Positions 1 through 11,048 are shown, counted from the stretch's first letter. The stretch: 64,000 bases of DNA from Liopterus haemorrhoidalis (GCA_963971575.1 OZ020618.1:29316540-29380539), one strand, 5' to 3'. Notes: generated by a model from the sequence alone, not told the origin. Program-made: numbers and translations.

Positions 1-1036
1 AACTACTTTTTTTACTGGGCGTCACTTGTTCCTTGCATTTTAGAGATAAAATTAAAATCTAAAATGCTTCTAAAATGAGATATTTGTAAATAAATGGAAA
101 ATGAAACTTACTACGATATTAGAAATCAAAATAAAGTCGATAATACCTCTTTGTTTAAGCTACAAAAATATAGTAAAAAAAAAGTTCCATTCTGTATTCG
201 TAACGCTATGAGATACGCCCGTAATATTTTGGATTTGCGCTGTAAATGTAAAAAAAAATGTAAATTCTTTTTTTTTACAAGACTTAGAAAATATTTAGTT
301 TTATATTAAAAATGGTAATTAAACATGATTATTTTATTTTGTTATTATAGTTAGCAAAAAAATTATTTAAAAAAATATATGGGGGGTGGGCGCCTAACCT
401 AATTTTGCATCGGGGTTTTGAAATCGGGGTCATCGATAAAAATATGTATTGTGCATACATTCTTTATCCTAAAATTTCTAGGCGTCTTAGTAATAAAAAA
501 ATAATGATAAATCAATAATTTTCTATAGTTTATTTATTTTTTAATAATTACACCACATAGATATTTAAAACATTCATAAAATATTTTCATTTCCACTATC
601 GTTGCGTACTTCAATTCAATAAAAGGTAAAGAAAGAAAATACAAAATATTCTTATTGTTAACTTTTTTTAGTGATTATCTTTTCTACTATCATTCTATTT
701 AGGAAATTGTTTTTCCCGTTATTGCATTGTTTAGATAAGTAAAATGTTTGCAGATAAATTCTTAAAAATAAGTTACCGTTAGAATGTCATTGTCGTAAAT
801 TGTTCATACACAATACAAATGGATGGGGCCTTTAGGGCACAACGGATAAACAAATCAACTGTTCGTAAGTAGGTATATCTATAAAAGCTATTTGACCGTA
901 ACTTAAATACAGTTCACTTTATTAATCATATGAATCAGTCGATTGAACCGAAACACATCTAACGAATGAACATGAACCAGCAGAAACAACGAACTTCAAC
1001 GAATACATACACCAACAAATGTCAATAATAACTTTA
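1..1036. other. AT-rich stretch, no recognised gene
   Basis: I see no gene or element here. One open frame at 94-309 (+, 71 codons) is lysine- and cysteine-rich near its end but has no motif I recognise, and the composition alone could produce it. A G-rich patch lies near 380-430. A TATA-like string (tctataaaag) at about 877-886 has no supported gene downstream, so I do not call a promoter. Confidence 0.4.
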
Positions 1037-1797
1037 GGTGCGTTCGGGATATGCTAATAATCTACACATTTTGCATAATTTACATAAGAAACGTTCGACA
1101 TAAGGTTCTGTGTGCTTCGTGCCACACAAGATCGTTCGGCAAATATCGTGCAGTGCAGTTTGTGCTGCACACTTGTTCCAAGTTCAGAGCGTGCGGCAAT
1201 CTGTGCAATCGTATTTTTCGCGGTAAAATTATGTTATCATTTTTACTACAAAACAAAATGAGTGAAAACAATCAAGATATCATTGTTTATGTCTACAGCA
1301 TTTGCCAAATAAATAGTACAGACATCATAATCATTAATTCCTTCTATAAAGGAACTAGTTCTTGTCCTTTATAATAATGTTTTATTTTACAAGCGTGCAT
1401 TTTCTGCAAAAGACTCAAAATTTTCTGGATAGAAGCGGAAATGTACTTTAAATTGATCTGTAGTCATGTTTGGAACAGTATTTTCTGTATATTCAAACAC
1501 TTTTGCCAAAATATTTTCTTGTTCTTCATCTGAATTATTTTCCTCATCAAATAAAATTTCTTTTATATTACTTAAAAGCATCCCAAAAATGTAATGCGTC
1601 ATTTTTATAATATCGTACAAAACAAGTAGCAGGAGACACACATATATAATTCATTTGTTTACAAAAAAAACAATAGTTTAGAATAACTGCACAATCTTTA
1701 TAAAGCGTTCGTCTTTCACTTTTTTGTACAGTGTAGACAGTGTGACAAAAATTTGGACATCACAGAGTTAACACTGCACAGTTATGCTAAACGCACC
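1037..1797 (-). mobile_element. PIF/Harbinger-like element 1 (deletion derivative)
   Basis: Short terminal inverted repeats are seen: ggtgcgtt at 1037 and its complement aacgcacc ending at 1797, with weaker similarity further in. The 3-bp flanks are tta on the left and ttt on the right, near the TWA target typical of Harbinger. Inside, the minus strand carries a fragment resembling the N-terminus of a HARBI1-like nuclease (1387-1641). At 761 bp it is far shorter than an autonomous element, so it is probably an internal-deletion copy. The family is inferred from the protein fragment plus the target type. Confidence 0.55.
1387..1641 (-). pseudogene. Harbinger (HARBI1-like) transposase N-terminal fragment
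   Basis: An 84-codon open frame on the minus strand. Its second half contains an acidic stretch (EENNSDEEQEN) followed by VPNMTTDQFKVHFR and NFESF. This resembles the segment before the catalytic core of HARBI1-like nucleases, where a tyrosine-acidic helix is followed by a V-P-x-x-x-x-x-x-F-K-x-H-F-R motif. The DDE catalytic residues are absent because the frame stops soon after. It lies within the TIR-bounded element at 1037-1797, which fits a truncated transposase gene. The first 25 residues are hydrophobic and may not be coding. The family call rests on one motif and is moderately secure. Confidence 0.5.
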
Positions 1798-2771
1798 TTT
1801 TGTTTTAGCAGCAAACTCTGACTGTCAGAAGCATGCGCACACTCATTTATATATTCGAGCAGTTCGAAGTTCATGAATGACTAGCAATTTGATGTTCGAG
1901 CAGAAGGAATGACCAGTTTCAAACTGTCATAATAGTTTGAGTTTTTTCTTCATAACTTTTAGTTTCCAGACGCGCTTTATTTATATAATAATTTTTAGTT
2001 AACGCCGCTTTCATTACCTTATGTATTTAGTAAACGTCGCCTTGTCGTGTTATTTGTAGTAAACATATTTGAGGTAGAAGGACATTTAAAATATACAAAA
2101 TTAGTTTTGAGGTATGTTAATAATGGTAAATTAAAGTTAATAGCTTAAATATGAGTGTATTATTATTTTTCATAAGTCAGCCATATCATATAATTTTTTA
2201 TCTGATATTTCTGGCTTTCAAACTCAACTCAAGCGTTTGAGTAGCGAAACACAAACTAGTCATATTGGATCCGTGCGTAGTTAAAAAATCACAAACCAGT
2301 CACATACTTTCTTCTCATACAAAGTTATTCGTATTCGTACCAATAGTTTAAATTAGGGACTGAAAATGGAACGAAACGAAATAAAGGTACCTATTCACCG
2401 AAATTTTGAAAGTAGTTTTGGGTTAAAATTTCTTTACTTTGAAATTTGGTTTTTCTCCCTAATTCTTATTGATGTTTTTGTTAATTGTAGCCTGTTTTCG
2501 TAGGTAATATTCTTAGGGCCTAGGTACTGTGCCTAAAATGCCTAATGGATAAGTGAACCCTGGATGAGGGAATTAAAAAAAAAAAATAAAAAAACGTTAT
2601 TCCATTTTATCTTTTTATCAGGAAATGCTAAGTTAAGAGGATGATTCCGGATTAAAAAATTTCCTTGCGTTTTATTAATTTTCTAATAAGCCGAATTTAT
2701 TATAAAATTACTATGATATATAAATAAATTAAAAATTTATAAGTTGCCCTGAGATGTTAAGATAAAAGAAA
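1798..2771. other. AT-rich stretch, nothing recognised
   Basis: No coding frame or element end was recognised. A small stem-loop can form around 1920-1945 (aaactgtcataatagttt). Two similar short strings occur near 2252 and 2290 (cacaaactagtcat, cacaaaccagtcac), possibly the trace of an old repeat. Confidence 0.35.
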
Positions 2772-3204
2772 AATTGATGTGAAGTGTGAATTTTCACACA
2801 CTTCAGGGTTTTGCAGGTATTTAGTAAGTGAATGATGATTATTTGAGATGCCAAAACAAATTTTATATTACAATATATTTTTTGTTAATTTTAATTCGAA
2901 CGTCTAATGCCATTATTTAGGTTTCTAAATATGTGCAGTATTTTTTTTTTTATATAGCAAGGATCATTAAGAATTTTAAAAATTGCGCCTATGGCTTCCA
3001 TTGGTTGTTATAAGTTCCGCCCCTCTGATTTCGTGTACATTGAAACAGAATTAAATTATAATTTAAACAATTTCCAATGGTTATTAAATTTACGCTTTTA
3101 AAAATTAAATGCAACATTTGCCAAAATATAACTAGAATTTTGAAAAAATAATTTAAATACTATAAAATTAAAAAAAAAAAAACAAAAAAAATAATATTGT
3201 CTCT

Positions 3205-3285
3205 TCTCGCAGGGTTCGATCCCTTTCGGATCGAGTTACTTGGGTGAAAAGCCGGGTCAAAACCACTACACTAGCATACACGTTC
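3205..3285 (-). repeat. tRNA-like module inside repeat A copy 1
   Basis: Read on the minus strand, the stretch contains a box-A-like string tagtgtagtggttt and, about 40 bases on, a box-B-like string gggatcgaaccctg, the two internal RNA polymerase III promoter parts of a tRNA. It occupies the same position in the repeat as the module at 26325-26395, but the sequence between the boxes and the boxes themselves differ. It is unlikely to be a functional tRNA because no clean acceptor stem forms. Confidence 0.6.
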
Positions 3286-3771
3286 CAGTGTGGCGTGTTA
3301 CAAAACTATAACTTGTGTACATTATTAGCTAAAAATCACAAAAAATGCGTTTCTTTTCCAAAAACGTAATCTGATCAATTTTTTTTGTTGTACTATTCCG
3401 GTTCACACCAATGTACATTACTTAGAATTTTTTCAGATTTTTAGTTTAAACCATCTGGGCTACAGAATGTGGGACAAAAATTTTTTTTTACAATTTTGGC
3501 AAAAATCGCTTAAAAATAATTTATTTTGCAAAAATAAATATTTGATCGTTAATCCACGTACCAAGGGCTTTCATTTGATACCCTATTCAGAATTATAAAA
3601 AAATATTTTTTTTTTTCGATGAGCACATATTTGTTTATATTTTTAGGGGGATATGTTTTTTAGATGTTTTAGTATTTTCCTATGTGCGGGTCAAAGAGTT
3701 GTATAAGCATGCTAAATTTCAACTCTCTAGGTTTAGCCGTTTGGCTACAATTTTTACCGGACAGACAGACC

Positions 3772-3826
3772 AACCGACAGACAGACAGACAGACAGACAG
3801 ACCGACAGACAGACAGACAGACAGAT
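3772..3826. repeat. (GACA)n microsatellite
   Basis: An almost pure GACA tract with two GACC interruptions, inside repeat A. The inverted copy carries the matching CTGT tract at 25802-25846, so the microsatellite is part of the repeat rather than an independent expansion. Confidence 0.9.
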
Positions 3827-3880
3827 GACAAAATGACGGTATAAGGGTTTTTGGGTCATACCTACAAAATCCTAAAAATG

Positions 3881-4336
3881 TGTCTTAAACATTTGTCGTT
3901 AAACTGAATATTCTACCTGTTATAGTAGTTAAATAAGATCGTTGGTAATGCAATGTTCATCAGTGAACTATTGTAAGTTTAAGTTATATCTTGTTAGGTG
4001 CAAGTTTTTAATTTCTGCTTGTATTCCCGTTGCTTTTGCTTTGTAGATCGCTCGAATAGTTGACGGAGATGAACTATTATATTTAATCTTAATATATATG
4101 GGGAACACTCTATTGTTAATAAATTATTTGTTGAACCACAAATGTTTGTTGCAAAATTTAAATTTACTAAATAATTTCCTATATTAGGCGTAGAGTCTTA
4201 CTTCACTAATATATTTCATATAACCTTGTTTCGGTTGTTTTATGGATATGATCCAGAAATATCTACTTATTGTGTTTAACCAGTGGGATATGGTTATAAA
4301 TCATGCGATAATATTACGATATAACATTTATAACTG
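3881..4336. other. AT-rich stretch, nothing recognised
   Basis: No coding frame, tRNA or repeat terminus was recognised between repeat A and the hAT-like terminus at 4337. Confidence 0.35.
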
Positions 4337-4500
4337 TCAGTGGCGCAGCCAAGAGGGGGGGGGGCGACGGGCCTGGGCCCCTCCCAGGACCAGCAGATTA
4401 CATGGCGCTGCTCGGGAAGTTGAAGATAAAATTTGTTAATCACAACAGTAGTTAATTTTTAAATTACTTCATTGTAAACAATATTGGCATTTTTTTTTCT
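4337..4500 (+). mobile_element. hAT-like MITE end, family with cagtggcg terminus (copy 1)
   Basis: The stretch opens with cagtggcgcagccaagaggg followed by a G-rich run and cccctcccag, the usual look of a hAT MITE terminus in insects. A related copy starts at 4956. The AT-rich sequence behind both is similar (aaatttgttaat versus aaatttaacaaat, then ttacaataata-like strings). No right end or 8-bp duplication was found, so its extent is uncertain. Confidence 0.45.
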
Positions 4501-4955
4501 TATAAATAAACATTTTTTTAAGATTGCCTACACTTGATAAAGTGACATAATTATTGTTCAAGTGAAAATACATCACTTTCCAAATATGCTCCAACAAATT
4601 ATATGAAGGGGAGCTTTGATCCTTTTTCCCCCTGACACATCTACTAAAACATTCGCCCAGTCAAATGATAAAACTGTTTTAAGCAACTAATTACTCGATT
4701 CAGATAAGTATATGTGGAAATCTGACTTCGGTATAACCTTCAGAATGTAATTTTAAAATGACACCTCAAACGTGAAATAGAGTAGAAATAGTAGAAATAT
4801 AATAGAGAGAGTAGTTTTGGAGGCAATCGCGCTCTTAAAATCGATATTTGATTTTATTTTGTAGATAAATGTGAATATCAATATCTTCTTAGGTATTTTT
4901 GAAATTATGATGTTTTACACACAAAAAGACTGATATAAGTTATACTGAACAACAG

Positions 4956-5110
4956 TGGCGTATTCAGAGGGGTGGCGAGGCACAAGCCCCCTCTGAAGGT
5001 CCAATGAAATGCAAATTTAACAAATTTATCATAATCGTAGTGAAAAATAACTTATGTATTTTACAATAATAATAAGCTATATTTTATTTTTATAAATAAA
5101 AAAGGGGAAG
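4956..5110 (+). mobile_element. hAT-like MITE end, same family (copy 2)
   Basis: The terminus cagtggcgtattcagagggg is followed by a C-rich stretch able to pair with it (gccccctctgaa), and by AT-rich sequence related to the copy at 4337. The right end is not resolved. A GC-richer patch around 5165-5250 may belong to this or another element. Confidence 0.45.
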
Positions 5111-6004
5111 AGAGTATACTTTACATTTTTAAAAATATTTTTTTCCCTAAATAAGCTCAAGTGATTTTGATTATCGCTTCAGGGGCCACAAAAAAATGAG
5201 GTTGAGGGACTTATGCGGCCCGCGTGCCATCAGAATTTGATTCGATCCTCCCCAAGAAAAAATACAAAATACATAATTTTATTATATATGTATTTTCAGT
5301 AAATTTTGTGATTTTATTATAAATTTAACAATATAAACGCTTAGAATTTACTACAAAATAACCGTATTTAATCAATTTTTTGATTCAATCGTTGAACAGA
5401 TCAAATATAAATTTACAGAACATATTTTACAATCTAGCTATTTTAATTTCAGAACAAAATAGTACGGAGTCTAAAAACACACTCAAAATCATTCTTCAAA
5501 CATATTCTTTTAATTTAGAAAAAAAAAAAAAAAAAAGGAAACTAGTATCTTTATTTAAGCATATAATCGGGTCTGTTCTTTAAGCAAGATGTTAAAATCT
5601 TAACGTCAAAAACTGACGTTAATTTTTTTAACACCATTTTGAATTTATATGCAATTCACTAAGCATATTTGTGTTAAAATTATAACGTAGCGGCGTTAAA
5701 ATAGCCAGTTAACGTTCTACAATTAGCGCCTACTAAAACGGAGGCTTTAAAAGTTAACGCTGGTGTTTGGCTGATTCTATTTAAGTAAATGTCACGTTAT
5801 TAAAATAAATTGACTAAAATAAAAGACAGTAGGAATATTAATTGTTATAAGAGAAAATTCAAGCTTTATATTACTTTTTAATGTGAATTCTTTAGAGTAG
5901 AGCTAAGAATGGCACTTGGTAATTTTTGTGATACTTACAAGTAATCCAGACGCAAGTTCAAGTATAAAAATAATTGTAAAGAAAGGAAGTATATGGAGTA
6001 GTGA

Positions 6005-6184
6005 AGAGCAGTTTTGTTTTCTGTTGAGACACATTGCAATTCTCTGCAAGCTACAAAAATCACTCATGCCTCTGCCGTGTTTTACAATATCGCAGTACAT
6101 TTTAATGGTGTATTATTTGAAGAAATAATTGATGAGAATGATAATGAAGATCACAACAGTGTTACTCCACATAATCCAAAGTAG
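6005..6184 (+). pseudogene. Harbinger transposase C-terminal fragment
   Basis: One frame, open from 6005 to a stop at 6182-6184, contains the sequence pattern ATKITHASAVFYNIAV followed by an acidic tail (FEEIIDENDNED). HARBI1-like transposases end with an I-x-A-x-x-V-L-H-N-I-A helix and an acidic tail, and this matches except that the usual LHN reads FYN. Upstream in the same frame there are stop codons, so the gene is dead. It sits inside the TIR-bounded Harbinger element, just left of the hAT insertion. Confidence is moderate since only about 45 residues carry the signal. Confidence 0.55.
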
Positions 6185-6312
6185 AAGTAGCATACTAAAT
6201 CAGGGACGTAGCCAGGATTTCCCCCAGGGGGGGGGGGAATAACAAAATATTCTAAATTTGTCGGTACGACCTTAATTACATGGCTTGGGTAGAAAATAAC
6301 AGCGTTCTAGGT

Positions 6313-7336
6313 CTGGGGTCGGCACCTTTCAGTGACAAAGAGCCAAATCTATATTGAAAAAAAAAACACAATAACATGGAAGAGCCGCTAAAAAATATAT
6401 GCTTTATTTAAGAAAAAAACGTAAAAATTGTTTATTTGTTTTAAAATAATCAAGTATTACAATAAATTAATATTTACTTATACATTTAGTTTGTGATACC
6501 TATTGTAGTTGCCAGTATATTACAATATAATAATTTTTTTAATGGAACGATTGCTCCTGTATAGTGTTCTATAAGACTTCAATATTTGGTGAATATTCAG
6601 TAATCTTTAACTTAAGGCAGCACTCTAGTTTCAGGTCAGTAAGATTACTTCTTAACTGACTCTTTATTAATTTCATATGAAAAGATTTGCTTACAGTAAT
6701 ATGTGGATCCGAAAATTGTCAGTAGCCCAAAAGCATAATTTTTTAAAAGTTTGAACGATTCTGGAAGACAGTTCCAAGCTTCGAAAAGAACTTTATCTAC
6801 ATTTTGAAGATTGCGAATTTCGGTCCACTTATGCTGGGAAGATAAAATTCACTTTTTTCTTTCTAAATTTTCCAGTTCAGAATTAAGTTTTAAGAATATA
6901 TAATGCCATAAACCTTTGGATTACAAATCCACTAATTGAAGGTGATAAATGTAATTGCTACATATCTACTTCAATTGGTTTTGTCAAACAATCTAGTGTA
7001 GCTTTATATTTTTTAAACTCTTTAAATCTATCTCGAAAAGATTCTTTCATGTTAACAATCATTGTGCAAAAAAAATTACATTAATAACATGTTTTTGTAA
7101 ATTAATAAAATTTAAAAATGTTTTTGCACGTAAATCATTCACAAATACAGATAACTTTTTTTCGAAACAAATATCTTCTTCTAAAAGGGAATATGCAGTA
7201 ACTCGGGGAATTACCGGGCGTGAATAGTACAGGCAGAAAGTTGAAAATTAAAAAATAGATTATATTAAAATAAAAACCAGCCAATTTTCCAAGAGCCAAA
7301 AAAATTTCTAAAAGAGCCGCAGGTTGCCGACCCCTG
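6313..7336 (-). mobile_element. hAT element with perfect 8-bp TSD (inner hAT)
   Basis: Termini ctggggtcggcacc at the left and gccgacccctg at the right are near-perfect inverted repeats. The 8-bp duplication ttctaggt is identical at 6305-6312 and 7337-7344. The element lies entirely inside the outer hAT, so it arrived later. The minus strand contains a decayed transposase C-terminus (6570-6840). The ggggtcggcaacc type of terminus is common to a widespread hAT group in animals. Confidence 0.9.
6570..6840 (-). pseudogene. hAT transposase C-terminal remnant (GTF2IRD2/ZBED5-like)
   Basis: On the minus strand the translation reads LFEAWNCLPESFKLLKNYAF, then, after a short gap, KSQLRSNLTDLKLECCLKLK and ITEYSPNIEVL. 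These match the hAT dimerisation region of the GTF2IRD2/FAM200/ZBED5-like group, where W-N-x-L-P, an A-x-x-x-L-T-I-F helix and N/R-L-T-D occur in this order. The usual CE-x-x-F-S motif between the two parts is replaced by SDPHITVSKS. Frame breaks and the lack of an N-terminal half show it is a pseudogene. It supplies the family call for the inner hAT element. Confidence 0.6.
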
Positions 7337-8030
7337 TTCTAGGTCTTTTGTAGTATATTAAATAATAAAAGTCCGGTAAATTTATAAATTTTCTTCACCT
7401 CCGGTGAAGAAAACTTCTAACAACCTAAATTATATTTTATATAAGGTAAACTAACCAGGATTTAAACTATCCTGGGGGGGCAAATGCCCCCTATGCCCCC
7501 TGGCTACGTCCCTGTACTAAATCAATTAATTATTTAATAATTGATATTACTAAACACCTTTATAAAAATTAAATTAATTCACATTTTATTCAAAAATCAG
7601 ATAAACTATTATAATATAATGTAGTATATAAATTGACTAAATAAAAGTTGAATATAGTTATATTTTTATTTAATGCAGTGTGGAAACCAGTTGTAATGAC
7701 TATCACAGGACCAAACATTTCTGTTCCATTTTTAAAATAAATTTCGCCACTGAATATTTAGATTTACACAGAAATATTGGGTTAAGATTTTATTTACATT
7801 TGACACTTCTCAAAAATGTTAAAATTCAACGTAGCAGCGCATGCGCGTGCAATAATATAGCCTCTCCACAAGGTGAGTTAGCACCTCGCGTTAGCAAATA
7901 TGGTATTAACGCTTACCTTAACAAATGCTCTTACAGAATAGCATTTTTCTATAAAGGCGTTAGACATGGTGTTAAACTAAAAATTTTAACCTGATGCTAA
8001 TTTTAACGCATTTCTTACAGAATACAACCG

Positions 8031-9081
8031 AATGTAGGTTACATTACACTTTTATTAACTTGATTAATATCAATATAGATTATACGTCAATTGTTGATAA
8101 TGTAGCCCTAGTTGTAGATAAATATTTTACTTTATTAGAACAAACGCTGCAAAACCTTCTCCTTTTTTATTTCAAATAAAACTGTCCATCAGGATATGAA
8201 CAGAACCTTGAAACCAGGTTCAATCGATCGTTTAGCCCTTTTGTATTATGTATGAAGTGGTCCTTTGTTAAAGATTAGAATTTAATGAGAATTGAACCGG
8301 CATTTGTTTTACTTTCATATTTTCGGTTTAATTATTAAGCATTTTTTTATTTAAATACAGTACGTCACAATAAACTAAAAATACTATTTTTTGATAGTAA
8401 ATAAACTAACGTCATAAACGTTATAGAAGTTTTTTGTCGAAATTAAAGTGTTATGTAATAAAAAACAAACTTAAAATTGTTTTAATTGTTTCAATACTAT
8501 TCCATGATTCCAGTCATAGTAAAATCAGTGTTACATTCATAATTATTGTTATAATGAATGTACATATTTTATCAGAAAGTTATTGTAAATTATATCTTTT
8601 GTACCTGTATTCACAAAAAACCTTCAAAACAATAAGTTATTAGAAAAGTTATAATTAAATTAACCTAAGAAATAGTTACTTATTCGCCCAAACTGGTAAA
8701 TCTACCACCAAAATTTTAGTGCTAGTAAAAGAAAATAAGTAGTATATTAGCCATCTAAAATCAATTACCAGAAAGATCTTACAAACTTTTTACACTGTGG
8801 GAAACGTTAAATTTCAAAAATGAATTTCACGTGGTTCGTTCAGTTTAACTCGGACGTTTGTACCGAATGACGATACACTTTTATCGTTTTTTTTTTTTTT
8901 TTTTTTTTTTTTATTAATTTGAAACGTCTGAGTTTTGTTTTTAGTTCATATTCGATTGATTTAATATAGTATCGGTTAATCAATTACAGATACAGGCATA
9001 CTTCACTTTAAATTGTATCTATACTGTGAGTGTCCGGCAGCTTCTTCGTTGATTGGATATTAAGCAACACGACGCTGCTTA
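8031..9081. other. AT-rich stretch with a short repeat (8318-8372) and poly-T
   Basis: No gene was recognised. The string attttcggtttaattattaa with the following ttttatttaaatacagta (about 8318-8360) recurs at 12826-12870, where it looks like an insertion. A 25-base poly-T run lies at 8888-8912. Confidence 0.45.
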
Positions 9082-9252
9082 ATGCTGGTCTCACACTGGA
9101 ACCACAGAACACATTAACTGGAACCGACGGCATGCGACTATGGTCGTACGTAGTCGCACGACTATGCACGTACCTTACCGACCTTAGGAATGTAATCAGA
9201 GCTCTTACACTGGAAGCCTTTGTGCAGTTTTTTTGATTTTTTGTGAGTAGTC

Positions 9253-9339
9253 ATGGACACGGAAAAATTAATTCTTTTAATTCAAGAAAAAGAGTGTTTG
9301 TGGAACCAGAAAATTACAAATTACCATTCCAGAGATGTG
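9253..9339 (+). pseudogene. MADF (Myb/SANT-like) protein start, Harbinger ORF2 fragment
   Basis: Starting at ATG 9253 the frame encodes about 29 residues containing LILLIQEKECLWNQK and then YHSRDV. This is the opening of a MADF domain, in which L-I-x-L-I-x-x-x-x-x-L-W is followed by Y-x-x-R-D. Harbinger elements carry such a DNA-binding protein as a second gene that works with the nuclease. After V29 the sequence changes to the antisense of the nuclease gene, marking the deletion junction near 9340. No function remains. Confidence 0.6.
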
Positions 9340-9566
9340 ATCGTCAGTTCAGATTTCACATTTTCCAAAATATAGTTGAACGTGTCCAAACTCATACCGA
9401 AGTAGTCAAAGAATTTCTCGGGATCTTGTTTCAAATCGTCCATTAAATGGTGAAACTCTTCTCTCTTCAGGAATATATAGCTAATCCATTCCGTTCTTCT
9501 TGAACGTCTTCTTCTTCGCCTCATCAACAAACTACTACTTTTAACTAGGTAAAACAACCCATTCAT
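9321..9566 (-). pseudogene. HARBI1-like nuclease N-terminal fragment
   Basis: The 81-codon minus-strand frame has an arginine-rich block (RRRRRRSRRTEW) near residue 17-28, then FHHLMDDLKQDPEKFFDYF and MSLDTFNYIL. This order (basic W-containing block, F-x-x-L, D-x-x-x-F-x-x-Y-F-x-M, F-x-x-x-L) is the N-terminal helical region of HARBI1-like Harbinger transposases. The catalytic core is absent, deleted at the junction with the MADF fragment around 9340. The ATG at 9564-9566 is plausible but could lie further in. Confidence 0.7.
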
Positions 9567-9769
9567 CTTTTCAAATTATTCGAATACGAATAAAATCTAC
9601 AAATACGAAAAAACTGAATCAAATTTCACGGCAACCACAACACAACAACCACCTGTGAAGGACAAACGACTCCGTCAAGTATGCTTCAATGTGAGAGCCC
9701 AAGTCGTACGACCAAGTGGTCCATAGTCGGCAGTCGTACGTACCCGGTTCCAGTGTGAGACTGGCCTTA

Positions 9770-10769
9770 TGCTTTGCTGTGAAACTTTGGATATAATTTT
9801 GAAAACAATAAATATACTGAGAAAATAAATAAATATATATTTTTTTCTAGGCCGAGAAAAAATGACGATGAAGAGCAAACTATTTTTCAAAATTACGATT
9901 GAATTAATCTCGTACAGAAAATGAGGTTATACATTTTAATTTACGTTTAATTTACACTAATTTAACTGGGAAATCGGACATATCTGAATGCTGTTGTGTG
10001 TTTTAAAAACATTACATTTTATAAAAATATTTAAAAAATAGATTAGAGCTAAATTTGGAGGTCTAAATGGGCTTTTATGTTTCATAACATTTAATAGAAA
10101 CAAAAAACAAAATGAAACTTTAAAAGTAACGAATAAGACGGTTATTGCTATAAAATTTTGGTTTTAAAAATTTCTTTAGAACATTAAAAATATTGGTAAA
10201 TAATAGAAATGTTACTACCGTCATTTCTCCGTATTATATTTGTATTAATTCTAAGAAGTTCGCGGCACCCTTACCATGTAACTACGGCATCTAGATAATA
10301 AATTATAATTTTCAATATAATATATAATATCCATGTAGTAAGGTCCTATTCGAAAACTATATGCATATTTTTAAAATGTATTTCAGATTAACGTTGTTAA
10401 TAGTATTATAACAAAAGGATTATTTTTGTCGTTCAGATATTTGGTAAGATCTTTCTTTTAAGCAATTTGTATTTAAAATTTAAAACTAACTAACTATATT
10501 TTACACCACACCTCTAAATAAGACCTCAAAACCATTAACCTATAAATTAAAGAAAACGAGTAAAATCGTATAACACTCATTTAAATAAATATTTGAAGAA
10601 CTGTGTTTTAATGTCAAAACGCATTTCTGATGACACGACTAATTGCTGCAATAATAATTCACACGATTTTAATTAAAAATTTGTAGTAATTAAATTTGTT
10701 AAAATGTAGCATTTCACGCTAAAATATCAGTGGAACACATATAGCAGTAAAATTTTGCAGTTTTTTAAT
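9770..10769. other. AT-rich stretch, nothing recognised
   Basis: No coding frame with a recognisable motif, no inverted termini and no tRNA-like boxes were seen. Confidence 0.35.
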
Positions 10770-11048
10770 TTATTCATGCAGAAAGAGATAAAAATTTACA
10801 AGGTAACTGACAGAATAAAGAATAGCGGAAGGTAAAAAGAGGAATGTAAATGTGAAATTTTTGTTCGTTATGATGCAGGACAGCATGAATGTTACAATTT
10901 CAATTAGAAATGAAAAGAATACTTGTTGTTTTTGCATATTCAAAATTTTTAAGGTAGTAGAATTCAATTCTGACATGTTCTGCGATCGGTTGACTTTGGG
11001 ATTTCTTATCTTATCAAAAGTTATTTCATAAATTATTTGAGACTTCAT
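10770..11048 (-). other. Unrecognised 92-codon frame with two hydrophobic segments
   Basis: A minus-strand frame from ATG at 11046-11048 to a stop at 10770. The first 40 residues are polar; two hydrophobic stretches follow, about residues 44-61 (VFFSFLIEIVTFMLSCII) and 68-88 (ending NFYLFL), long enough to span a membrane. I do not recognise the family. AT-rich DNA readily gives hydrophobic frames, so it may be non-coding. It could also be a fragment of a chemoreceptor-like membrane protein, but no signature residue supports that. Confidence 0.15.

Larger units (their letters stand above)
2772..3880 (+). repeat. Dispersed 1.1-kb repeat family A, copy 1
   Basis: The same sequence recurs in inverted orientation at 25753-26822. 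Shared landmarks in order are a small palindrome (gtgtgaattttcacac), the string gcgcctatggcttccattgg, a tRNA-like module, cggttcacaccaatgtacat, aaatgaaagccct (antisense here), a block beginning ccaaacggctaaacc (antisense here), a GACA microsatellite, and a closing string gacggtataagggttttt. No protein-coding frame is visible. The tRNA-like module and the simple-repeat tract suggest a composite non-autonomous retroelement, but class is not determined. Further fragments occur at 53400-53461 and 56150-56205. Confidence 0.8.
6201..7514. mobile_element. hAT element with perfect 8-bp TSD (outer hAT)
   Basis: The ends are cagggacgtagccagg at 6201 and its inverted complement ending at 7514, flanked by an identical 8-bp duplication tactaaat at 6193-6200 and 7515-7522. 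Both features are diagnostic for hAT transposition. After removing the inner hAT (6313-7336 plus one duplication) only about 280 bp of this element remains, so it is a MITE that served as landing site. The C/G-rich subterminal runs are typical of such hAT MITEs. Confidence 0.9.
5569..8030 (+). mobile_element. PIF/Harbinger-like element 2, carrying nested hAT elements
   Basis: Terminal inverted repeats match over about 25 bases: gggtctgttctttaagcaag at the left and, reading inward from the right, cggttgtattctgtaagaaa, both followed by gttaaaat. Many gttaa/ttaac strings occur in both subterminal regions, which is common in Harbinger MITEs. It carries a degraded transposase 3' end (6005-6184). 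A hAT element with a perfect TSD occupies 6201-7514, so the Harbinger part is only about 1.14 kb. The trinucleotide target duplication is not clear. Confidence 0.6.
9082..9766. mobile_element. PIF/Harbinger element 3, internal-deletion copy with both gene starts
   Basis: Inverted termini share gtctcacactggaacc (left about 9088, right about 9745-9760, complemented). The 3-bp duplication tta flanks them at 9079-9081 and 9767-9769. Subterminal sequence is also inverted and rich in gtcgtacg strings. A MADF-protein start on the plus strand and a HARBI1-like nuclease start on the minus strand converge at about 9340, which is the two-gene layout of Harbinger elements with the middle removed. At 685 bp the copy needs a helper element to move. 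Confidence 0.85.

Noticed and set aside
878..960. Core promoter with TATA box and initiator
   Set aside because: tctataaaag is a fair TATA box, but no gene or transcript start is supported downstream.
3772..3826. CRISPR array
   Set aside because: It is a pure tetranucleotide microsatellite without spacers, in a eukaryotic repeat.
9030..9236. 68-codon plus-strand frame at the left end of Harbinger element 3
   Set aside because: It crosses the element's terminal inverted repeat and encodes no known domain.
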